DNA of 64,000 bases from Micavibrio_A sp964539025 (GTDB taxonomy: Bacteria > Pseudomonadota > Alphaproteobacteria > Micavibrionales > Micavibrionaceae). The position numbers and the translations under genes are program-made. Location of the stretch: NCBI GenBank assembly GCA_964539025.1, contig CAZIFA010000004.1, positions 62,001-126,000 on the forward strand. Direction: 5' to 3'. The notes beneath the pieces were generated by a model. That model made no database searches. It saw only the letters and a list, made by a program, of their open reading frames with translations, and was not told the DNA's origin. Positions 15,985 through 24,976 of the stretch are shown here, piece after piece; position 1 is the first letter of the stretch, and every line of letters starts with the position of its first letter.

Positions 15985-16773
15985 ATGCAATCGGCAACGC
16001 TCAAGACGTGGAAAAATACGCTCCATGCGGCTATGAATCCATCCACGGCGAAGGTGATGGTGGATAAGGTCATCAAACGCTTCACGGATACAAAAGGTGG
16101 GCTGGATCATGAATCCAACCGCCAGTGGCTTCAGACCAATGCCAAAGACCTTTCATCTTTTTTGGAAAAATTCGACGAAACCATACAAAATGAAGTTTCA
16201 GCGTTTCAGACTTATATCAAAGATCATTCAGCAAAGGTGCTTTCGGCCATTCCATACGATCTGGGCGGGGGCGGCGGAACGTCCCTACTTTACGCCCTGA
16301 CGCGCAAACTAAAACCCGATGCCGTCGTGGAAACCGGCGTGGCGGCGGGGTTTTCGTCCGCCGCGATTTTATCGGCGATGGACAAGAACGCTAAAGGCCA
16401 TTTGTACAGCAGCGACTTCCCGTATTTCAGGCTGCCGAACCCGGAAAAATATGTCGGCGTGGTGGTCGAGGCACCGTTAAACGCGCGCTGGTCATTGCAT
16501 CTGAAGGGCGATGATGAAAACCTGCCCGCGATAATTTCCGAGCTGACGGGCAAGATCGGTCTGTTCCATTACGATTCCGATAAATCATATAACGGACGCG
16601 ATGCCGCGATGAAAAAGATTGCGCCGCATCTGGCCGATGACGCTATCGTGATCATGGACGATATCCAGGACAATTCGTATTTCCACGATTACGTGACGGC
16701 GCGGCCCGGATCGGATTGGGCCGTTTTCCTGTACGAAGGAAAATATATCGGCGTTATTGGCCGCGTGTTTTAG
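15985..16773 (+). CDS. Class I SAM methyltransferase (Methyltransf_24-like)
   Basis: A 262-residue protein with an N-terminal helical region, then DAVVETGVAAGFSSAAIL (SAM-binding loop), YSSDFPYFR, and IGLFHYDSDKSYNGRDAAMKKIAPHLADDAIVIMDDI, which fits the class I fold of Methyltransf_24 proteins encoded in polysaccharide clusters. The ATG at 15985 is used; a TTG at 15916 is less likely. It is divergent from the GT4 gene and nine bases ahead of a second GT4 gene, so it may open the plus-strand glycan operon running to 22834. Confidence 0.8.
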   Translation: MQSATLKTWKNTLHAAMNPSTAKVMVDKVIKRFTDTKGGLDHESNRQWLQTNAKDLSSFLEKFDETIQNEVSAFQTYIKDHSAKVLSAIPYDLGGGGGTSLLYALTRKLKPDAVVETGVAAGFSSAAILSAMDKNAKGHLYSSDFPYFRLPNPEKYVGVVVEAPLNARWSLHLKGDDENLPAIISELTGKIGLFHYDSDKSYNGRDAAMKKIAPHLADDAIVIMDDIQDNSYFHDYVTARPGSDWAVFLYEGKYIGVIGRVF

Positions 16774-16781
16774 GGATTCCT

Positions 16782-17894
16782 ATGCGTATTGCCTTTCTCC
16801 TTCCCGATCTGCGCGGCGGCGGCGCTCAGCATATGGTCATCAACATGGCGAATGAATTTTCGGCGCGAGGACACGAGGTAACTCTGCTCGTTATTGAAAG
16901 CGCCGGACCGTACGCCGAAAAGATTTCCTCTGCTGTACGCACCGTTTATTTTAACCGCAGCCGCACGCGCGATGGCTTGCGCCCCCTGATCGATTATCTG
17001 TGCAATGAACGACTGGATATTTTATATTCGGCGATGCCGTATGTGAACATCGTCGCGGTTCTCGGCAAAATCTTATCTTCCGTATCAAAAACAGCCGTGA
17101 TCATCAGCGAACGCAATTTCTTTTCGCTCAATGCGCAGCAAGATGGCTCTACTCCTTCGTTTCTACAAAAACTTACTGTAGGCGCGCTTTACCCGTTGGC
17201 GGATAAAATCGTCGCTATATCACGCGGCGTGGCGGATGATCTACGCACCTACCTGTTTGCGGGCCATAAAAAACTTTCATACATTCACAACCCCGTCGTG
17301 ACACAAGGCACGCAAGACCAGCTTGCACAGGAATGCGACGATCCGTGGTTTGTATCCTGTGCGCGGCCCGTGATCGTGACATCGGGCAGGCTGGTCGCAC
17401 AAAAGGACCAGAAGACATTGCTTCGCGCCTTTGCAAAGCTTAGGAAAACACACCCCGCAAGCCTTCTGATACTGGGCGAAGGTCCGCTGCGGGACGATCT
17501 GACGCAAACAGCCCGCGATCTCGATATCGAAGGCGATGTATATTTCAAAGGCTTCGTGCCAAACCCCCTCGCCTATATGAAAAAAGCGGATTTGTTTGCG
17601 CTGAGTTCAGCATGGGAAGGGTTTGGCAATGTGGTGGTTGAGGCGCTGCTATGCGGCCTGCCCGTCGTGTCCACGGATTGCCCTGCCGGGCCTGCGGAAA
17701 TACTGGATAATGGGCGCTATGGGTTTCTTGTGCCGGTCGGCGATGATGATACACTGGCGCAGGCGATGGAAAAGGCCCTCACCGCAAAGCCAGATCCACA
17801 AACCCAGAAGAAGCGAGCCATGGATTTTTCCGTACAAACCATTTGCGATCAGTATGAAACGTTGTTTACAGACGCCATGAAAGCGCGGGCGTAA
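16782..17894 (+). CDS. Glycosyltransferase family 4
   Basis: A 370-residue GT-B enzyme. It begins IAFLLPDLRGGGAQHMVINMA, the GT4 N-terminal loop, and later shows TSGRLVAQKDQKTLLRAFA, LILGEGPLRDDL and SAWEGFGNVVVEALLCGLPVV with the EX7E donor-site motif. The ATG at 16782 is chosen by alignment to the family start. Its stop overlaps the ABC exporter start as TAATG. It is a likely sugar-addition step in the same glycan pathway. Confidence 0.88.
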   Translation: MRIAFLLPDLRGGGAQHMVINMANEFSARGHEVTLLVIESAGPYAEKISSAVRTVYFNRSRTRDGLRPLIDYLCNERLDILYSAMPYVNIVAVLGKILSSVSKTAVIISERNFFSLNAQQDGSTPSFLQKLTVGALYPLADKIVAISRGVADDLRTYLFAGHKKLSYIHNPVVTQGTQDQLAQECDDPWFVSCARPVIVTSGRLVAQKDQKTLLRAFAKLRKTHPASLLILGEGPLRDDLTQTARDLDIEGDVYFKGFVPNPLAYMKKADLFALSSAWEGFGNVVVEALLCGLPVVSTDCPAGPAEILDNGRYGFLVPVGDDDTLAQAMEKALTAKPDPQTQKKRAMDFSVQTICDQYETLFTDAMKARA

Positions 17895-19579
17895 TGGAAT
17901 CTCTTCCCAAATCATCGCTGCCCCTACTCGGCTATTTTGCAAAAAATTACCCGAAACAATCGGCAATGGTTGTGGGTGCGCTGATCCTCGCCGCTTTTGC
18001 GGAAACGCTTGGTATCGGTGCGTTGCTTCCGCTTGTCACTACGGTTCTAGGACAGGGTGCCGGCGGCGAATCTTCCGAAACTTTGAATAATATATTTCAT
18101 ACCGTTGGGCTGGAACCAACGCTCGGCATATTGCTGACGATAGTGGTTGGGATGATTTGCACGAAGGCAACCATTGTGTTCTTCGCGCTACGCTATGCGG
18201 GGTTTGTATCGGCTGATATCGCGCGGCAGTTTCAGATGCGGCTGATAAACGCGTTGATGAAGGCGCAATGGCAGTATTTTTCCGGTCTCTCGCTAGGTGT
18301 GATATCGAATTCCATCGCCGCCGAAGCGCAACGTGCGGGTCATAGCTATATGCTGGCGGGACGCGCTCTGGCCGCATTTATTCAAACGATCATTTATATC
18401 GCGGCGGCGTTTTTTGTTTCGTGGCAGTTGAGCGTTCTGGCTATTATTCTCGGCGGCGTATTCGCTTTCCTCGTCAAAGGCCTGATGAACGTGGCGCGCA
18501 AAACGGGGCAAGACCTTTCCACAACGATGGATGATCTGCTTTCTCAACTCAATCAATCTTTGAATGCCGCAAAGCCGCTCAAAGCCATGGGAATGGAAGA
18601 TCGTTTCTGTGAACAGCTTGAAAAAGAAACAGACGCGGTTGTTACTGCGCGCAAGCAGCAATATCAATCAGGGCTGCTGATTCAGATTATTTATGAGCCC
18701 GTGATCATCGTCAGTCTTGCGATTGGTCTGTATTACGTGCTGACTTTCACGCAAACGCCCGTATCGCATGTAATTTTGCTGGCCTTCCTGTTCCAAAGAT
18801 TAATGGGCTATGTTAGCCAGACACAAAGCCATTATCAGAACATGGTGCAAAATGAAAACGCCGTCTGGACCATGCAGCGTCAGATTGAACAGGCGCAGGA
18901 AATGCGTGAAAGCCTGCCCGGAAAAGAACATGCGGTGTTTTCGGATAAAGTCATTTTTAACAATGTCGATATCGCTTATGCCAATGGCAAAAAGGTTTTT
19001 AAAAAATTCTCTTGCGAAATTCCACACAAAAAATTGACCGTCCTGTTCGGCCCCTCCGGCGTAGGAAAAACAACACTTATCGACGCGGTTCTGGGTCTGA
19101 TCCCTATTTCTTCTGGTGATGTGACGATCGATGGCAAGGATTTATTGAAGATTGATTTGTTCGAATGGCGGCAAATGACGGGCTATGTGCCGCAGGATAA
19201 TTTCCTTTTTCATGACACTGTGCGCTGGAATGTTACGCTTGGTGATAAAATCTATACTGATGCGGAAATCATCGAAGCGCTTGAAAAAGCATCAGCCAAA
19301 GATTTTGTCATGGATATGCCTGATGGGCTTGATACTGTCGTCGGCGAACGCGGCGGGCGTTTATCGGGCGGGCAGCGGCAGCGTATCATTCTGGCCCGCG
19401 CCCTGATCCGCAAACCCAAACTCCTGATTTTGGATGAACCGACAAGCGCACTCGATAAAGAAAATGAAAAGATGATTTTCTCCGTGTTGAAAGATTTGTC
19501 ATCTTCCATGGCGATCATCCTGATTTCGCACAATGAAAACGTGTTCAACCTTACCGACCATGTGATCCGCTTAAAATGA
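17894..19579 (+). CDS. ABC exporter, fused membrane and ATPase domains (MsbA/PglK-like)
   Basis: A 561-residue half-transporter. About six membrane helices fill residues 20-310. The ATPase domain has Walker A GPSGVGKTT from residue 386, a Q-loop near YVPQDNFLF, signature LSGGQ at 490-494, Walker B LLILDEP with Asp514-Glu515, and switch His in LISHNEN. Such exporters move lipid-linked oligosaccharides or lipids to the periplasmic face. Its coupling to GT4 and transferase genes suggests a glycan flippase such as PglK, but no substrate can be assigned. Confidence 0.88.
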   Translation: MESLPKSSLPLLGYFAKNYPKQSAMVVGALILAAFAETLGIGALLPLVTTVLGQGAGGESSETLNNIFHTVGLEPTLGILLTIVVGMICTKATIVFFALRYAGFVSADIARQFQMRLINALMKAQWQYFSGLSLGVISNSIAAEAQRAGHSYMLAGRALAAFIQTIIYIAAAFFVSWQLSVLAIILGGVFAFLVKGLMNVARKTGQDLSTTMDDLLSQLNQSLNAAKPLKAMGMEDRFCEQLEKETDAVVTARKQQYQSGLLIQIIYEPVIIVSLAIGLYYVLTFTQTPVSHVILLAFLFQRLMGYVSQTQSHYQNMVQNENAVWTMQRQIEQAQEMRESLPGKEHAVFSDKVIFNNVDIAYANGKKVFKKFSCEIPHKKLTVLFGPSGVGKTTLIDAVLGLIPISSGDVTIDGKDLLKIDLFEWRQMTGYVPQDNFLFHDTVRWNVTLGDKIYTDAEIIEALEKASAKDFVMDMPDGLDTVVGERGGRLSGGQRQRIILARALIRKPKLLILDEPTSALDKENEKMIFSVLKDLSSSMAIILISHNENVFNLTDHVIRLK

Positions 19580-21192
19580 AAACTATAAATGCAGATCATC
19601 ATGCCCGGATAATTACGGGCGAAGGGGTGGAAGATTTTTACTGGCCGATCACGCACAAATCAATGACAGAATTTGGTGAACGCTTCTATTATGAATGCGC
19701 TGATCTTCTGCGTGAATATCCGGACCAGAAATCAGCGCTTATCTATAAGTTAGCCGTCAATCATTTTATTGCCATCGCCGCGGGTCTATTTCAGAGTGAT
19801 CTTTTAAAGGCAAGGGCGGATAAAGACGAGGTTGAACTTGTAGTGCCGGAAAACTGGTTGGTATGGCCTTATACATTAAGGGGAAATGCGCCACCTCAGG
19901 CACCGCTTCTCCAAACTTTGCGGCGTATCAAATCCGGACCTTCCTTTCTCAAAAAACTGTTTGATGTTAAGCGCTATAAGAGAATTTTTTCCAAAATAAA
20001 AGTCTCCAAAGACGGAATGGAGATCGACGGGCTGAAAATTGCGGCCTTAACACCGGACATCTTAACTAACAATATCATTGTGACGCAAAGAACAGGTCTT
20101 ATTTCACGTCAAGCGCAGGCGTTGTCTGAGAATGTTGTACTCTGCCGGTCTGACTATTGGTTTTTGCCTGTAACGGAAGATGAAGTCACAGAGGCGAAAA
20201 CGCAGCAAGATGCCGTGCTTGAAGGAAAACTGTATGACATTGTTCTCAAGTTGTATGCAGAAAAAGGACTATCTCCTTCGCCGTACGTTAAAAACTATCT
20301 AACGTCTCTGCTGACGGAGATGGGGGCGCTCCTACGGGTTCATTACGGACGACTTCTTGAAAGGAGTGATTTGCCGCGTCGTGTTTGGACCGGAACCGGT
20401 GGCAATATATGGGATACGATGCTGCGCTCTGCCGTAATTGAAAAAGGTGGTCGTGCGACAGCTTTCGATCATGGTGGCGGTACGGCGCATGTCAGCATCC
20501 CCCTCGTCGGTTTTATCGAGTTGTGGGCCTGCCACGAATTCGTGACGTTCAATGCACGGCAAGCCGACGATATCGCAAATGCTGCGCCAGGTTGGCCCCG
20601 ACTTGATCTTATGGCGCCTAAAATTTCGTTCGTGCCGTCGGATTCTTCACCTCTACATCTTCTTATAAAGCCCGAAAAAGATGACGTCAAAAAAATCTAT
20701 GTCCTGTCTACTTTGTACGATCAGGACCGTGGGCGCAGTTTCGCGTTTTATCCAGATATCACCTATGTCGATTGGCAAGCTCGTCTGTTCAAGCATTTGA
20801 GAGACTGGGGATATGAAGTTTATTTTAAGCCTCACCCGGAAAGCAGGTCGATGCCGCCAGACGCCTTTGAGGACAAGCTTGGAGTAAAAATCATTAGCGG
20901 GAATTTTGAAGATGTCCTGCGCGATGCGGATTTATTTTTAATTGATTATACATACACATCTATAATGATACCGGCATTTTTGACTAACATTCCAATCGTT
21001 CTGGTCGATTTTGATGAGTTGCCTTGGCATACGCAAGCGTATGACTTGATTAAACGACGCGCTAGTCTTGTGGAATGTGGACTTAATGCGCAAAACAGAG
21101 TAGATATTGACTGGGATGAGTTGAGGCGCGCAATCAAAAATGCGACGAAAAAGTGCAACAATCATGAATTTGCCAGAACCTATTATATCTAG
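19576..21192 (+). CDS. Putative surface-polysaccharide transferase (GT-B-like)
   Basis: A 538-residue cytosolic-looking protein with no membrane segments. The C-terminal third has VYFKPHPESRSMPPD and then DADLFLIDYTYTSIMIPAFLTNIPIVLVDFDE. A His-Pro-Glu motif followed by an Asp-rich segment like this is seen in CDP-glycerol-type and other polysaccharide transferases of the GT-B fold. TAFDHGGGTAH near residue 300 may be another active-site loop. The N-terminal half is not recognisable. It overlaps the ABC exporter gene by four bases. Base use is more AT-rich than in the core genes. Confidence 0.6.
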   Translation: MKTINADHHARIITGEGVEDFYWPITHKSMTEFGERFYYECADLLREYPDQKSALIYKLAVNHFIAIAAGLFQSDLLKARADKDEVELVVPENWLVWPYTLRGNAPPQAPLLQTLRRIKSGPSFLKKLFDVKRYKRIFSKIKVSKDGMEIDGLKIAALTPDILTNNIIVTQRTGLISRQAQALSENVVLCRSDYWFLPVTEDEVTEAKTQQDAVLEGKLYDIVLKLYAEKGLSPSPYVKNYLTSLLTEMGALLRVHYGRLLERSDLPRRVWTGTGGNIWDTMLRSAVIEKGGRATAFDHGGGTAHVSIPLVGFIELWACHEFVTFNARQADDIANAAPGWPRLDLMAPKISFVPSDSSPLHLLIKPEKDDVKKIYVLSTLYDQDRGRSFAFYPDITYVDWQARLFKHLRDWGYEVYFKPHPESRSMPPDAFEDKLGVKIISGNFEDVLRDADLFLIDYTYTSIMIPAFLTNIPIVLVDFDELPWHTQAYDLIKRRASLVECGLNAQNRVDIDWDELRRAIKNATKKCNNHEFARTYYI

Positions 21193-22834
21193 ACCGCAGG
21201 ATATGCTGCAGCCGAAGATTTTAATCAATCCGCTTTGCCGGTGGCGGGAATGTGATGTTGCGGGCGGCAAGCTTTTTTATACGGGATGTGGCCTGGAAAT
21301 TGCGCAGGAAATAGCTAGCGCGGAAGAAGGAAATATCGATTCTATCCTGAATCGTCAGACGAACTATTCATCTGGCATTTTTAGTTTTAACGGCAAGATA
21401 ATTGTCTGGGTCGACCATATCAGAAGTTTTCCAGTTTTTTATTCGGTCAACCAGCAGCATCGAATCGTATCAAACGAAGCGCAATTGATTCTGCCCGACC
21501 TCGAAGACAAGATGGCGAACGATGTTGCGGCTTTAGAATTTTCGATGGCAGGGTTCGTAACTGGGGCGGATACGCTGTATAAAAATATCAAATGCCTGCA
21601 ACCGGGGGAATTTCTTATTTATCCAGCGTCAGGCGGCGCTCCTGTGTTGAACCGTTATTATCGGTATCTGCCCTCGCCGGTTACAAGTTCGTGGGAAGAA
21701 AACCGTAAGAAACTGTCCGCTGTCTTGGATAAAATTATTCTTAAAATTATTAGCCGCGCAAACGGACGGCCTATCTGGGTTCCGCTTAGCGCAGGCTTGG
21801 ATTCGAGAATTATTTTATGCAAGCTTCATGAGCACGGGTATAAAAACCTTCATACTTTTACTTATGGACCGAAGTACAATTTTGAGGCGTTCCATGCGAA
21901 GCGGGTGGCACAAAAACTTTGTGTCCCTTGGCATTTTATCGCTCTTTCAGGCAAGGAATGTCGTAATCTTTTTGAAAGCGAAGTGCGAAAGAAGTATAGC
22001 AATTTTTCAGACAATCTAAAAGTAGCGCCTAATTTTCAAGAATTTTCAGCGCTTGTAACAGCGCAGAAACAAGGATTAATTTCATCGGATTCCATTTTGA
22101 TCAACGGACAGTCGGGTGATTATATCACCGGCGGTCATGTCGCTCCTGTATGGTACGACGGTAAAACAACTACGAAAGCGGATTTGTTTAATGTGTTGGT
22201 AGCCAAACATTACAGTCTCTGGCAAAAATTAAAGACGCCCGAAAATTTGGAGATCATTCACAGAAAGATAGATGGCATTTTGCCAGAAGTGAAGGTTCCG
22301 GCGCCATTTACACAGGCCGCGCAGGAAGAAACGTGGGAATATGAAGCGCGACAAGTGTTGCTCGTAATCAATGGGCAGAGATTGTATGATTTTCTCGGAT
22401 ACGACTGGGAATTGCCGTTGTGGGAGCGCTCTCTCTGCGATTTGTTCGAAGGCGTGCCGTATGATCAGAAAAGAAATCAGGCACTATTCAAGGATTATTT
22501 GAGACAGTATGATTATAAAGGATTATTTGCCTCAAAAGAGCCAAAGATATGGCGATGGCCTTTGCCGATGCTCTGGGTTGTTCCCGCAGCGCGCATTGTT
22601 GGCTTAATAGGCTCTGATGTAGCAAAAACAAAATTTTATGCTTTTATGCGGTATTTTGGGCATTATTCGAACCAATACGCCTTTTTTCCTTTTGCGCTCC
22701 ATAAGGCGACATATGCGGTAACCAGGAATATTTTTTCGTTATATGTCAGGCATTGGTTTATCGAGAACAGATTTCCTCTTGCCGGTTCCTTGAAGGATGC
22801 GATGCAGATTTCTGATAGCGATCAGGCATATTGA
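21164..22834 (+). CDS. Asparagine-synthase-like (AsnB superfamily) protein lacking the glutaminase cysteine
   Basis: A 556-residue protein with an N-terminal Ntn-hydrolase-like domain and a C-terminal ATP-pyrophosphatase domain. The PP-loop is PLSAGLDSR (about residues 206-214), close to the SGGLDS consensus. The N-terminus reads MNLPEPI, without the Cys2 that glutamine hydrolysis needs. Amidation would then require ammonia or another amine, or the enzyme makes a different bond, as in other AsnB-like tailoring enzymes. The start at 21164 overlaps the previous gene by 29 bases. Context suggests modification of a sugar or glycan. Confidence 0.82.
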   Translation: MNLPEPIISRPQDMLQPKILINPLCRWRECDVAGGKLFYTGCGLEIAQEIASAEEGNIDSILNRQTNYSSGIFSFNGKIIVWVDHIRSFPVFYSVNQQHRIVSNEAQLILPDLEDKMANDVAALEFSMAGFVTGADTLYKNIKCLQPGEFLIYPASGGAPVLNRYYRYLPSPVTSSWEENRKKLSAVLDKIILKIISRANGRPIWVPLSAGLDSRIILCKLHEHGYKNLHTFTYGPKYNFEAFHAKRVAQKLCVPWHFIALSGKECRNLFESEVRKKYSNFSDNLKVAPNFQEFSALVTAQKQGLISSDSILINGQSGDYITGGHVAPVWYDGKTTTKADLFNVLVAKHYSLWQKLKTPENLEIIHRKIDGILPEVKVPAPFTQAAQEETWEYEARQVLLVINGQRLYDFLGYDWELPLWERSLCDLFEGVPYDQKRNQALFKDYLRQYDYKGLFASKEPKIWRWPLPMLWVVPAARIVGLIGSDVAKTKFYAFMRYFGHYSNQYAFFPFALHKATYAVTRNIFSLYVRHWFIENRFPLAGSLKDAMQISDSDQAY

Positions 22835-22847
22835 TATCGCGGCAACG

Positions 22848-23618
22848 TTAACGGATGAATATTTCGTCGTAATGACTGCCCGCCTTCGCAAGGATGGTGG
22901 GTTTAAATCCACAGCTTTCGAGCGGTGCGTAAATATCGTCCTGGGCGTTGCAGGAAAATTTTTGTAAGTTGGAATCATCTATTTCTGCGACGATGGATTT
23001 AACGTTTGTAAACCATGGCGCCTGCGAAAGAGTTTTTAAGATCACGGCTTCGTACCCTTCCACGTCGATCTTAATATGCACATTGCGGCTACCGATTTTA
23101 TCGCTCAAGAATTGCCATCGTGCGGGGTTAAAGGCGGGAATCGTAAAATCTCCGTTTTGCGATAAATGCGAAGCGCCGCTATGTTCTTCTTTGAAAGTTA
23201 AACCGATCAATTTGTCTTGATCCGCAATGGCGCAATGAAAAGGAATGATGTTCTTGTGGCCGTTCTTGCGCATATTATCAAGGAAATAGCTGTAGATGAC
23301 GGGGTTGGGTTCAAACGAAAACACATTTCCCTGTTCCCCGACGAGTTCCGCGGCCATCAGGGAAAACAAGCCGTAATTCGTGCCGATATCGATAAAAACT
23401 TCGCCTTGCCTGATTTTTTTGACATGTCCGGACACGACATGACCGTATTCACCGCTCAGCGCGAAGATGTTGGTCCGGTCACGCCTGTTGACGCGCATGA
23501 TCGGCCCGTAATGAGATTTGAGGTAACGAAACGGCAGAAAAAAAAGCGCTAGGCGAACGATATGACGTTTGCCTTTGTGGTGAATATTCTGCAGATAATA
23601 TTCAAACAGCTGCTTCAT
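22848..23618 (-). CDS. FkbM-family methyltransferase
   Basis: A 256-residue protein with the FkbM signature: GEVFIDIGTNYGLFSLMAA (SAM site), VFSFEPNPVIYSYFLDNM, and HIKIDVEGYEAVILKTL. FkbM enzymes methylate hydroxyl groups, often on sugars. It is the last gene of the minus-strand pseudaminic acid operon, starting two bases after the dehydrogenase stop, and converges on the AsnB-like gene with a 13-base gap. A sugar O-methylation role fits the context. Confidence 0.85.
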   Translation of the reverse strand: MKQLFEYYLQNIHHKGKRHIVRLALFFLPFRYLKSHYGPIMRVNRRDRTNIFALSGEYGHVVSGHVKKIRQGEVFIDIGTNYGLFSLMAAELVGEQGNVFSFEPNPVIYSYFLDNMRKNGHKNIIPFHCAIADQDKLIGLTFKEEHSGASHLSQNGDFTIPAFNPARWQFLSDKIGSRNVHIKIDVEGYEAVILKTLSQAPWFTNVKSIVAEIDDSNLQKFSCNAQDDIYAPLESCGFKPTILAKAGSHYDEIFIR

Positions 23619-23620
23619 TG

Positions 23621-24958
23621 CTACGCCTTGAATAATTTTGCAGAGTCGACATTGTGCGGTTTCATGGCGTTGCGCGTGTCGACGATGAGTTTGGCGTTTT
23701 TGGCGATGTCGGCGTAAGGCAGATTGTCGTGATCGGTTATGATAAGAACCGCATCGTATTCGGCGATTTTCTTTGCATCGATCTTGACGGATTTGCGGCC
23801 CGTGATTTTCGGGAAATGGCGCATCGGCGTGATGGCATCGATATGCGGGTCGTGGAAGTCGACCTGCACGCCGTATTCTTCGAGCATTTGCAAGAGTGGA
23901 AACGCAGGGGATTCCCGCTGATCGTTTACATTCTTTTTATAGGCGATGCCGCACATCAATATCTTCGCACCGGCAAGCCCGCGCTTGTGCACTGCGTTCA
24001 TCGCATGGATGGTCTTTTCCAGTACGTAGCGCGGCATGGCGACATTGATCTCGCCGGCAAGTTCGATAAAGCGCGTCGGCGTATCAAACTCACGTGCCTT
24101 CCATGACAGGTAGAACGGGTCGATCGGGATGCAGTGTCCGCCGAGCCCCGGCCCCGGATAAAACGGCATATAACCGAACGGTTTTGTTTTGGCTGCGTCA
24201 ATCACTTCCCAGATATCGATGCCCATGCGGTCGTAGATGACCTTCAACTCATTCACCATCGCGATATTGACCGCGCGGAAGATATTTTCGGTGATCTTTA
24301 CGGCTTCGGCGGTTTTGATATCGCGGACCGAAACGATCTCATCGATGAAACATCCGTAAAATTTCTGTGCTATTTCTAGCGATTCCGGCGTATCGCCGCC
24401 GACCACTTTGGGAATAGTACTGGTTTTGAAATCGCGGTTGCCGGGGTCTTCGCGTTCCGGCGAATAAATGACCATATAATCCTGGTCGAGCGTTAATCCA
24501 GTTTTTGCAAGGATGGGTTTGACGATATCATCCATCGTGCCGGGATAGGTTGTGGATTCAAGACTAATCACTTGCCCCTTGCGCAAGGTCGCGGCGATGT
24601 CACGGCTCGAATTTTCGATATAGCTGAGGTCCGGAACCTTGTACTGATCGAGCGGTGTTGGCACGCAGATGACGATAAAATCGACCTCTGCAAGGCGGCT
24701 CATATCATGCGTGGCCTCAAAAGTTTTCTTTGTCCTAGCGTCGGCAACTTCCACGCTCTTCACGGTTTCAAGATAACTCACTCCGCCATTCAGACTTTTG
24801 CATTTTTCAGGATCGATATCAAAACCGATAACCTTAACATTCTTCTTCGCCATGCTCATGGCCAGCGGCAGGCCGACATAGCCAAGGCCGATAATCCCTG
24901 CGGAAAAATCGTTGCGCGCAATTTTATCAATCAGCGTTTGATGGAGCGGTGTGGCCAT
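23621..24958 (-). CDS. wbpA: UDP-N-acetylglucosamine/mannosamine 6-dehydrogenase (WbpA/WecC type)
   Basis: A 445-residue NAD-dependent enzyme that oxidises C6 of a UDP-HexNAc to a uronic acid. The NAD site is GIIGLGYVGLPLAM at the N-terminus. The catalytic Cys lies in GLGGHCIPIDP, and the C-terminal UDP-binding domain contains CGIAYKKNVNDQRESPAF. The sequence is closer to WbpA/TviB than to Ugd. The ATG at 24958 is used; a TTG at 24967 is less likely. It would feed a HexNAcA precursor to the same polysaccharide that receives pseudaminic acid. Confidence 0.9.
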   Translation of the reverse strand: MATPLHQTLIDKIARNDFSAGIIGLGYVGLPLAMSMAKKNVKVIGFDIDPEKCKSLNGGVSYLETVKSVEVADARTKKTFEATHDMSRLAEVDFIVICVPTPLDQYKVPDLSYIENSSRDIAATLRKGQVISLESTTYPGTMDDIVKPILAKTGLTLDQDYMVIYSPEREDPGNRDFKTSTIPKVVGGDTPESLEIAQKFYGCFIDEIVSVRDIKTAEAVKITENIFRAVNIAMVNELKVIYDRMGIDIWEVIDAAKTKPFGYMPFYPGPGLGGHCIPIDPFYLSWKAREFDTPTRFIELAGEINVAMPRYVLEKTIHAMNAVHKRGLAGAKILMCGIAYKKNVNDQRESPAFPLLQMLEEYGVQVDFHDPHIDAITPMRHFPKITGRKSVKIDAKKIAEYDAVLIITDHDNLPYADIAKNAKLIVDTRNAMKPHNVDSAKLFKA

Positions 24959-24976
24959 GGGTCCCAATATCAGTTG

